Assembly (NCBI GenBank): GCA_017694275.1
Contig: JADINB010000154.1
Coordinates: 1 to 10,471, forward strand
Reading direction: 5' to 3'
From: Candidatus Egerieousia excrementavium
GTDB lineage: Bacteria; Bacteroidota; Bacteroidia; Bacteroidales; UBA932
Length of the DNA stretch: 10,471 bases
Under the pieces are notes generated by a model, which had not been told where the DNA came from, searched no databases, and saw nothing but the letters and a program-made list of their open reading frames with translations. This document shows positions 1 to 6,478 of the stretch, one piece after another; within the stretch, counting starts at the first letter, position 1, and every line of letters begins with the position of its first letter. The position numbers and the translations under genes were made by a program.

Positions 1-1197
1 AGTGTGGATACGCTTGCATATTCCCGTGAACATTCGCTTTCGGTAGAGATGGCGGCACGGGAGCTGCGCTACGGGTGGTTCGAGGAACTCAGGCAAAAAA
101 GCGGGGCAGACTATGTGGCGGTGGCACATAACGCAAATGACAATGCCGAGACGCTTTTGCTTAACCTTTGCCGTGGAACAGGAATAAAAGGGCTCTGCGG
201 AATGCGTGAACTTGACGGGCGGCATATCCTCAGGCCGCTGTTGGGCTTTTCGCGTGCCCAGATTGAATCTTATCTGAAACAGAATTCCATACCGTTCAGG
301 ACAGACAGCACTAATGCAGAGAACACATTTTCGAGAAACAGAATACGCAACAGTGTACTTGCCGAACTGAAACAGATAAATCCATCGGTAATCTCTACCC
401 TCAACAAAAATATGGAGCGGTTCCGTATGGCATCGGCCGTTCTGGAGAGGGCAGCAGGTGAATTGCGCAGGAAGTTTTCCGTTTCGGGAAAGGAGTATGC
501 CGGGCGGATTGCAGACAGGGGCGGGGTGGCGGCATTTCTGACCGCATGCCTGTCGGAATGCCGGATAAGGGAGGTCATAGACACGGCCTCACTTGCAAAA
601 GAGGGGAAAGATGTTTGCGGATATGTAATGTATGAGGTTCTTTCCGGTTATGGTTTCAATCCTTCCCAATGTTCAGACATGGCTTCCGCAGCAGAGAGTG
701 CGGAGAGTAAGAGAATTGAAAACGATGCCTTTGTCGCAATAGCCGGAAGGGGTCTTCTGAAGGTTTACGATGCGACTCTCTTTGCTGTGCCTGATTCTGT
801 AAAGATTGATTTCCAGCCTGCCTGCAATACATTCGAGACTGCCTTCGGTTCTTTGCGGCTGCGTTTCTCGCTTCTGCCATACGAAAAAGGAATGACTGGC
901 CTGCGGGAAGAGAGGTCGCTTTTCATAACTGCCGACAGCCTGCATTTTCCGTTGCTGCTCAGATCTGTGCAGCCAGGCGACAGATTTTCGCCGTTCGGGC
1001 TTGGAGGAAGCAAGAAACTGTCGGACTACTATACTGATTTGAAGATTGACAATGCAATAAGGAGACTTGTACCGCTTCTTGAGGACAACACCAAAAAAAG
1101 CCCCGACAATATTGTGGCATTGCCGGGGCTTGAGATCTCGAACCGCTTCAAGGTTACTTCAGAGTCAAGGACTCTTTTGAAAATCACCCTTCTGTAA
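1..1197 (+). CDS. tilS: tRNA(Ile)-lysidine synthetase, 5'-truncated by window edge
   Basis: TilS uses ATP and lysine to convert C34 of tRNA-Ile(CAU) to lysidine in the cytoplasm, so the tRNA is charged with Ile and reads AUA. The reading frame is open from base 1, and the SGGxDS PP-loop expected at the N-terminus is not present, so the gene starts upstream. By comparison with family members roughly 80 residues are missing, and the GTG at 4 is internal rather than a start. Seen: EMAARELRY near base 50, the HNANDNAET block at 127-153 followed by LLLNLCRGTGIKGL (family form HxxDDxxET...RGTGxxGL), the RNRIRN motif near 335, and the C-terminal domain with QPGDRFSPFG and KKLSDYY near 970-1032. The TAA at 1195-1197 leaves one base before the convergent sppA stop. 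An intrinsic terminator serving the opposite strand sits inside the last 35 codons. Identification is secure. Confidence 0.95.
   Translation, partial: SVDTLAYSREHSLSVEMAARELRYGWFEELRQKSGADYVAVAHNANDNAETLLLNLCRGTGIKGLCGMRELDGRHILRPLLGFSRAQIESYLKQNSIPFRTDSTNAENTFSRNRIRNSVLAELKQINPSVISTLNKNMERFRMASAVLERAAGELRRKFSVSGKEYAGRIADRGGVAAFLTACLSECRIREVIDTASLAKEGKDVCGYVMYEVLSGYGFNPSQCSDMASAAESAESKRIENDAFVAIAGRGLLKVYDATLFAVPDSVKIDFQPACNTFETAFGSLRLRFSLLPYEKGMTGLREERSLFITADSLHFPLLLRSVQPGDRFSPFGLGGSKKLSDYYTDLKIDNAIRRLVPLLEDNTKKSPDNIVALPGLEISNRFKVTSESRTLLKITLL
1092..1131 (-). terminator. Intrinsic terminator for sppA, inside tilS coding sequence
   Basis: Arms AAGCCCCGACAAT (1098-1110) and ATTGCCGGGGCTT (1119-1131) are complementary at 12 of 13 positions around an 8-base loop. 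On the minus strand the GC-rich hairpin runs straight into a tract of seven T (complement of the A run at 1093-1099), the layout of a Rho-independent terminator. On the plus strand the right arm is followed by GAGATCTC, so it has no T tract in that direction. It lies about 70 bases past the sppA stop codon. Functional use is inferred; the structure is seen directly. Confidence 0.8.
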
Positions 1198-1198
1198 C

Positions 1199-2965
1199 TT
1201 AGTATGCAAATTCGTAGAGGTAGGGCACACGCGCCAGATGCTCTATCTTGTTCTGGCTTTTGAGGAATGAGTAGCACTCTTCTATCATCCCCTGCGGTGT
1301 CATTGAAACTGTGCTTTCACTGCCTTCAATCATTTTCAGGAACTTGTCCATGGAACTTTCCATATTGGGATACTCCACGACGCGGTATTCGGTCACCCCT
1401 CCCAGCATGGCCGCATACTCAATTGCCTTCTTTATGCCTCCTGTTTCATCTGCAAGTTTGATTTCCTTTGCCATTGCCCCGGCCCATACACGTCCCTGGC
1501 CGACTGAATCCACATATTCCACGTTCAGATTCCTGCCCTCTGCCACAAGGGTGGTGAATTTTGTATAGATGTCTTCTACCGCATCCTGGAAATATTCTAT
1601 TTCTTCCTGATTGAGCGGGCGTACACCCATAAAGGCATCGGAGTGTTCGTGAGTCTTGAGCGAAACTGAATTTATGTCCAGGTGTCTGTCGAGCAGCCTG
1701 CCGTAGTTTACTGCCATGCTGAATACTCCGATGGAGCCGGTAAGGGTTGTCCTGTCTGTGAAAATCCTGTCGGAATTTGCAGAAATCCAGTATCCTCCGC
1801 TGGCAGCATAGTCTCCGAAGCTTACAATCAGGGGCTTTGACTCTCTAAGTTCTTCGAGTTCAAGCCTTATGAGTTCTGCGGCCATTGCATCTCCTCCAGG
1901 TGAGTTCACTCTCAGCACCACAGCCTTTACAGATGAATCTCCGGCCACTTTCCTGATAACCGGACAGAGTCTCTTTGCAACCAGCCCCTCCTGGCCGTCC
2001 ATGCTTATCTCACCCTCTGCATAAATGACGGCGATTTTGTCTTTTATCTTGAAATTCTGTGTGCTGGCTATTTTGGCGTATTTCGCGAGGCTTATAAACT
2101 TCAGCTCCTCCTCTTTTTCTACGCTTGCAAGGGTGCACAGGTTGTCTGCCATCTGCTGTTCCGTAACCGTTTCGTTTACCAGCCCGTATTCGACCATACT
2201 TTCCGCGTTGCCGAGAGACAGAGTATTTACAAGTCTGTTGAAATCGTCAACTTCCAATTCTCTACTGTTGCATATCTCAGTTGCCCAGCACTCCCAGATT
2301 GCATCCATCATAACCTGGTTCTGCTCTCTGTTCTCCTTGCTTATGTCATTGGAAACGAACTGTTCGGCCGCAGCCTTGAACTTTCCGTGGCGGATGAGTT
2401 GGAACTCTATGCCTAATTTGTCTAACAAATCCTTGAAAAACATCATGTTCATGCCGATTCCGGCAATTATGGCCTGGCCGTCTCTGTTCATGTATACCTT
2501 GTCTGCCACCGATGCAACATAATAGCCTCCCTGGGAGAAGTTGTCTGCATACGCAATTACGGGCTTGCCTGAATCTCTGAATCTTGCAAGAGCGTCTCTG
2601 ATCTCTTCCAGAGCCGTCATACTCATTGCGACTCCGCTTGCATTTATGTAGATGAACTTGATGTTCGGGTCTGCAGCAGCCTTTTCTATTGCGTTTACGG
2701 CAGCCAGAATTCCGGTAGACTCTTCGCTGCCAAGCCTGAACGATGTGAGTGAGATAGACTGGAACGGGTCGTTGCTGCCTCTTTCCGTGACAGGTTTTGA
2801 TAGATCTATCTTTAGTATGGCCTCATGGGAAAGCGCTGCGGGTTCGCTGCTTCCTCCAAGGCTCACAAGGGCGCCTATCATGCCGAACAGCACAAAAAAT
2901 GAAATAGTGATGGCTGCCAGTGCGCCTATGAATGCAGCCAACAGTGTCTTTAGAAAACTCTTCAT
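1199..2965 (-). CDS. sppA: Signal peptide peptidase SppA, 67 kDa type (protease IV)
   Basis: SppA is an inner-membrane serine protease with a Ser/Lys dyad that degrades signal peptides released after secretion. The product is 588 aa, the long form with two tandem protease-like repeats. Residues about 6-36 form the single N-terminal membrane anchor. The N-terminal repeat carries HGKFKAAAEQF, whose K197 aligns with the catalytic Lys of E. coli SppA; the C-terminal repeat carries LRVNSPGGDA (352-361) and GDYAASGGYW with nucleophile S389. I chose the ATG at 2965-2963 because MKSFLKTLLAAF begins the anchor. An in-frame ATG 22 codons upstream (3031) would add a polar, poorly family-like extension and would start upstream of the likely promoter. 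The gene is convergent with tilS (one base between stop codons) and divergent from the GH9 gene. Confidence 0.94.
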   Translation of the reverse strand: MKSFLKTLLAAFIGALAAITISFFVLFGMIGALVSLGGSSEPAALSHEAILKIDLSKPVTERGSNDPFQSISLTSFRLGSEESTGILAAVNAIEKAAADPNIKFIYINASGVAMSMTALEEIRDALARFRDSGKPVIAYADNFSQGGYYVASVADKVYMNRDGQAIIAGIGMNMMFFKDLLDKLGIEFQLIRHGKFKAAAEQFVSNDISKENREQNQVMMDAIWECWATEICNSRELEVDDFNRLVNTLSLGNAESMVEYGLVNETVTEQQMADNLCTLASVEKEEELKFISLAKYAKIASTQNFKIKDKIAVIYAEGEISMDGQEGLVAKRLCPVIRKVAGDSSVKAVVLRVNSPGGDAMAAELIRLELEELRESKPLIVSFGDYAASGGYWISANSDRIFTDRTTLTGSIGVFSMAVNYGRLLDRHLDINSVSLKTHEHSDAFMGVRPLNQEEIEYFQDAVEDIYTKFTTLVAEGRNLNVEYVDSVGQGRVWAGAMAKEIKLADETGGIKKAIEYAAMLGGVTEYRVVEYPNMESSMDKFLKMIEGSESTVSMTPQGMIEECYSFLKSQNKIEHLARVPYLYEFAY

Positions 2966-2997
2966 GTGATATCCAGTTAAATTTGTCTTGAATTGTC

Positions 2998-3013
2998 TTT
3001 TGCCTTGGCAAAA
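2998..3013. promoter_or_regulatory. Dyad TTTTGCC-TT-GGCAAAA at the sppA promoter
   Basis: Two perfect 7-base inverted arms with a 2-base centre lie between sppA and its divergent neighbour. The dyad overlaps the TTTTG end of the putative sppA -7 element and would cover its start site, so it could be an operator or a small leader hairpin. There is no T tract after it on either strand, which argues against a terminator. Role is inferred only from position. Confidence 0.35.
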
Positions 3014-3016
3014 ATA
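3009..3016 (-). promoter_or_regulatory. Putative sppA -7 element (TATTTTTG)
   Basis: Read on the minus strand this is TATTTTTG, matching the Bacteroidota -7 consensus TAnnTTTG, about 45 bases upstream of the chosen sppA ATG. No clear TTTG -33 element is found 19-20 bases further upstream, and the spacer is AT-rich, so a chance match is possible. Confidence 0.45.
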
Positions 3017-3062
3017 AGAAAATAATACCAATCTGGCCCGGCGGAGATAAGTAAAAATTTAG

Positions 3063-3070
3063 TACTTTTG
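3063..3070 (+). promoter_or_regulatory. Putative promoter -7 element (TACTTTTG) for the GH9-nfn-hisS operon
   Basis: TACTTTTG fits the Bacteroidota -7 consensus TAnnTTTG and lies 35 bases before the ATG at 3106, giving a short leader of roughly 30 bases. The -33 region near 3040 (GGCCCGGCGG) does not contain TTTG, so the promoter would be weak or factor-dependent. It is the best candidate for driving the whole rightward gene set. Confidence 0.55.
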
Positions 3071-3105
3071 TGCGATTGTAAACATCCGTAATAACAGAGT
3101 TAGAA

Positions 3106-5616
3106 ATGAAGAAAATTTTTACACTGTCGTTTTTTTTGACATTTATGCTTATGCCATTCTGTTTCTTCGGACAGCAATGGGTCAGAGTGAACCAGCTCGG
3201 GTATATGCCGCAAAGCGTGAAAGTTGCGGTATTCATCTCTACAGACGATACCGATGCCGGGGATTTTACCGTTTGTGATGCCGCTACCGGCAAGGTGGTC
3301 TACAGCGGAAAGGCTGAGAGAGCTGCAAATGCGGCAAAATGGGGCATGAAGAGTGCCTGTCGTCTGAACTTTTCAGATCTGAAGAAGTGCGGTGGATATT
3401 ATGTGGAGTTCAACGGTGTAAAGTCAGACAATTTCAGGATAGATTATGACGTGTATGACGGTACGGCAGATTTCATGCTTGTCTACATGAGACAGCAAAG
3501 ATGCGGTTATAACCCTTACAATGATACGCTTTGCCATCAGCACGACGGCTATATCGTGGATCATCCCACACGCAGCGGAGAAAAGGTCGACGTTACAGGC
3601 GGCTGGCATGACGCAACCGATTACCTGCAGTATCTTACCACTTCGGCAACTGCCACATATCACATGATGTTCGCTTATGCGCAGCAGAAAGACAAGTCTG
3701 TATTCAAGGATCTTTACAATGCGGCCGGACAGCCCGGCTCTAACGGGATTCCGGATATTCTGGACGAGGTCAGATGGGGGCTCGAGTGGATGCTCAAGAT
3801 GAATCCCGAAGATAAAGTGATGTTCAACCAGATTGCCGACGACAGAGACCATGCCGGATTCAGGCTGCCTTACAAGGACAGCGTGGATTACGGATGGGGC
3901 AAGGGAACCGGCCGTCCGGTTTACTTTGTTACCGGAGAACCTCAAGGGCTCGGAAGATGGATTAACAGAACTACAGGAGTGGCTTCCACTGCGGGCAAGT
4001 TTGCCTCTACATTCGCTCTCGGTGCTGAGCTTTTCAAGGATATTGACAAGGAGTTTGCAGAGAAGATGTCTGTAAAGGCATTGCAGGCATTCAACTTTGC
4101 GGAGGAGAAGCCCGGCAATACACAGACTGCATGTCTTGTCTCTCCCTATTTTTATGAGGAGGATACCTATACAGATGACATAGAGCTTGCTGCCGCAACC
4201 TTTTATAATCTTACCGACGGTGCATACTGGCTCAAGAGAGCAGATTACTGGGGGGAACTCGAGCCCGTATCTCCGTGGATGGAACTGGGCAGGGGCAGGC
4301 ACTATCAGTTCTATCCGTTCATAAATCTCGGCCATTATTATCTGGCCAGCTCCGATGACGCGGCGGTGGCTGCAAAATACAGCGAGTTTATGAGACAGGG
4401 TCTGGAGTCGCTCAGAAAAAGAGCCGAGGGAGACCCGTTCATGAACGGCATTCCTTATATATGGTGTTCAAACAACCTGACTTCTGCTGCAATAACCCAT
4501 GCAAGGCTCTACAACAAGGCAACAGGCGATTCTACCTACGTGGAGATGGAGGCGGCATTGAGAGACTGGCTCTTCGGCTGCAACCCGTGGGGTACAAGCA
4601 TGATTGTAGGTCTGCCTGACGGGGCGCGCGATCTGCCTATGCATCCGCACTCTTCGTATACTGTCGTAAATGGAGACCTTACATATGGAGGACTGGTAGA
4701 CGGTCCTGTATACAATACCGTATTTCAGGAGAGAGCGGGCAATTCTCTCAGAAATCCCGACTCTTTTGCAGTACTCAACAAGGGCATTGCTGTCTATCAT
4801 GACGACATAGGTGATTATGCAAGCAACGAACCGACCATGGATGGTTCTGCAGGGCTGACCTACTACTTCGCGGCAATGGAGAACGAGGGGCGCGAGGCCC
4901 GCACTCTCCAGCTGGAGAGAGACCAGTGGGGAGCAACGGTAAGAATAGAACCCGGAAAGAAGAACATATATCTCGTATTTACCGCCGACTCTCTTTTCCA
5001 GGGAGCGGAGAGAATACTCAAGACATTGAAGAGTGAGAAGGTAAAGGGTTCGTTTTTCCTTACCGGCAACTGCCTGAGGATGGATGAACACAAGAATGTG
5101 ATAGAGAAGATTATCAAGGCCGGCCATTACGTGGGAGGCCATTCCAACGGGCATCTGCTATATGCAGAGTGGGGAAACAGGGATTCCCTGATAGTGTCAC
5201 GTGAAGCTCTGGTGGAGGATATAAAGGCCAATGCCAGGGAACTGGAGAAGTTCGGGATATCAAAGGAGGAATCTGTATGGTTCCTTCCTCCTTACGAGTA
5301 TTACAACAAGGAGAGCGTATTCCTGACCGAAGCTCTGGGATACAGGGTACTCAACTATACACCCGGAACGGCTACGCCTGCAGACTATACAGACCCTTCA
5401 ATGCCTAATTACGTTTCGTCGCAGACTCTTATTGAGAGACTCTATAATTTTGAAAAGTCACAAGGCCTGGACGGTGCGATTATCCTTATTCATCCGGGTG
5501 TGAATGAGAACAGGACAGACCGTCTTTACAACAGGCTGGGTGAAATAATAAAGAATCTTAAATCAAAAGGCTACTCGTTTAAGTCTCTCAACGAGATAGA
5601 GAGCGACATTCAGTAA
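3106..5616 (+). CDS. Secreted GH9 glycoside hydrolase fused to a NodB-type polysaccharide deacetylase
   Basis: An 836-aa exported enzyme. A Sec signal peptide (about 1-22, no lipobox at C19) is followed by a cellulase-type N-terminal Ig-like domain (VRVNQLGY from V26 to about 115), an (alpha/alpha)6 GH9 domain (about 125-595) and a C-terminal NodB-homology domain (about 615-830). GH9 catalytic features are GGWHDATDY with D169 and D172 (usual DAGD), NGIPDILDEV, HPHSSYT at 513-519 and DYASNEP with proton donor E575. In the deacetylase the HSNGH metal motif (H679, H683) and the IHPG motif (H796) are intact, but the usual TFDD reads TADS (626-629) and RxPY reads LPPY (727-730). GH9 enzymes usually cleave beta-1,4-glucans; some act on glucosamine-containing chains, which the deacetylase would suit. 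Substrate is unknown. No SusC/SusD pair is nearby. Its TAA overlaps the ATG of nfnA. Confidence 0.88.
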   Translation: MKKIFTLSFFLTFMLMPFCFFGQQWVRVNQLGYMPQSVKVAVFISTDDTDAGDFTVCDAATGKVVYSGKAERAANAAKWGMKSACRLNFSDLKKCGGYYVEFNGVKSDNFRIDYDVYDGTADFMLVYMRQQRCGYNPYNDTLCHQHDGYIVDHPTRSGEKVDVTGGWHDATDYLQYLTTSATATYHMMFAYAQQKDKSVFKDLYNAAGQPGSNGIPDILDEVRWGLEWMLKMNPEDKVMFNQIADDRDHAGFRLPYKDSVDYGWGKGTGRPVYFVTGEPQGLGRWINRTTGVASTAGKFASTFALGAELFKDIDKEFAEKMSVKALQAFNFAEEKPGNTQTACLVSPYFYEEDTYTDDIELAAATFYNLTDGAYWLKRADYWGELEPVSPWMELGRGRHYQFYPFINLGHYYLASSDDAAVAAKYSEFMRQGLESLRKRAEGDPFMNGIPYIWCSNNLTSAAITHARLYNKATGDSTYVEMEAALRDWLFGCNPWGTSMIVGLPDGARDLPMHPHSSYTVVNGDLTYGGLVDGPVYNTVFQERAGNSLRNPDSFAVLNKGIAVYHDDIGDYASNEPTMDGSAGLTYYFAAMENEGREARTLQLERDQWGATVRIEPGKKNIYLVFTADSLFQGAERILKTLKSEKVKGSFFLTGNCLRMDEHKNVIEKIIKAGHYVGGHSNGHLLYAEWGNRDSLIVSREALVEDIKANARELEKFGISKEESVWFLPPYEYYNKESVFLTEALGYRVLNYTPGTATPADYTDPSMPNYVSSQTLIERLYNFEKSQGLDGAIILIHPGVNENRTDRLYNRLGEIIKNLKSKGYSFKSLNEIESDIQ

Positions 5617-6476
5617 TGTACAGAATTGTAGAGAAAAAGTATTTAAGCAGTTCCATAGTACTCATGAAAGTTGAAGCTCCCCGTCTTGCCAGATCGGCAA
5701 AGCCGGGGCAGTTTCTGATTGTCAGGACCGGAGAGCTCGGAGAGCGTATTCCGCTTACCGTATGTGATTTTGATGCGGATGCAGGAACTGTGACCATCGT
5801 AATACAGATAGTAGGGGCTTCGAGCAGGAAAATCTGCAATCTGGAGCAGGGCGACAGCTTTACAGATGTTGCCGGCCCGCTGGGCAGACCGTCGGAGTTT
5901 ATGAATGTGGAAAAAGGGCAGCTTGTGGGAAAGCGTTTCCTCTTTATAGCAGGCGGGCTCGGTGCTGCTCCGGTTTATCCTCAGGCCAAATACCTGCATC
6001 AGGCAGGGGCGAAAGTGGATGTGATTCTCGGAGCCAGGAGTGCAGCCATGATTATCCTTGACGAGGAGCTGGGGCGTGTGTCAGACAATCTGTATATATG
6101 TACCGACGACGGGACAAGGGGCGAGAAGGGAATGGTGACCTCTCTTCTGGACTCGCTTATGGAGCGTGGAGAAAAGTATGATGCGGCAATCTGCATAGGA
6201 CCAATGATAATGATGAAGTTCGTGACGCTTGCCGCGAAAAGGTATGCCTTGCCTTTGACGGTAAGTCTCAATACCCTTATGGTGGACGGTACGGGAATGT
6301 GCGGGGCATGCAGGGTTACGATAGGAGGCAAGACCAAGTTCGCATGTGTGGACGGTCCGGAATTTGATGCGTACCTTGTAGATTTTGATGAGGCTATGTT
6401 AAGACAGACAATGTATAAGACAATGGAGGCTGAAGCCGACCATAAATGCTGCCATGCAGGCATGGGAGAGAAGTAG
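5616..6476 (+). CDS. nfnA: NfnA-like small subunit of ferredoxin:NADP+ transhydrogenase (FAD/[2Fe-2S])
   Basis: This 286-aa cytoplasmic flavoprotein belongs to the dihydroorotate dehydrogenase electron-transfer-subunit fold. With NfnB it forms the NADH-dependent reduced ferredoxin:NADP+ oxidoreductase, a flavin-based electron-bifurcating enzyme. FAD-binding ERIPLT lies at 43-48, the nucleotide-binding glycine motif AGGLGAAP at 112-119 and CTDDGTRGEKG in the middle. The C-terminal cluster motif has C229, C232 and C244 with D224 five residues before the first Cys. That Asp plus three-Cys set matches the unusual ligation known for NfnA, and distinguishes it from PyrK, which uses four Cys. The start ATG overlaps the preceding stop as TAATG, so translation may be coupled. 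The partner gene follows after two bases. The older database name would be sulfide dehydrogenase/SudB-like subunit; the adjacent nfnB favours Nfn. Confidence 0.87.
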   Translation: MYRIVEKKYLSSSIVLMKVEAPRLARSAKPGQFLIVRTGELGERIPLTVCDFDADAGTVTIVIQIVGASSRKICNLEQGDSFTDVAGPLGRPSEFMNVEKGQLVGKRFLFIAGGLGAAPVYPQAKYLHQAGAKVDVILGARSAAMIILDEELGRVSDNLYICTDDGTRGEKGMVTSLLDSLMERGEKYDAAICIGPMIMMKFVTLAAKRYALPLTVSLNTLMVDGTGMCGACRVTIGGKTKFACVDGPEFDAYLVDFDEAMLRQTMYKTMEAEADHKCCHAGMGEK

Positions 6477-6478
6477 AG

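Noticed and set aside
2966..3031. Upstream ATG giving a 22-residue extension of SppA
   Set aside because: The extension would precede a normal membrane-anchor N-terminus and crosses the likely promoter and transcription start.
3424..4335. Long open frame on the minus strand opposite the GH9 domain (303 codons)
   Set aside because: It is a shadow of the real gene: Cys-, His- and Ile-rich, no recognisable domain, and it covers conserved GH9 catalytic codons.
4468..5154. Open frame on the minus strand opposite the GH9/deacetylase junction (228 codons)
   Set aside because: Composition and lack of motifs mark it as an antisense shadow of the coding strand.
5445..5452. TAATTTTG, a match to the Bacteroidota -7 element, inside the 3' end of the GH9-deacetylase gene, about 165 bases before nfnA
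   Set aside because: No TTTG lies 19-20 bases upstream and the match is within AT-rich codons for Tyr-Asn-Phe-Glu, so chance is likely; start-site mapping would be needed before calling a separate nfn promoter.
6446..6478. Upstream ATG giving an 11-residue extension of NfnB overlapping nfnA
   Set aside because: The extension does not resemble family N-termini, and the ATG at 6479 gives the usual two-base spacing and length.
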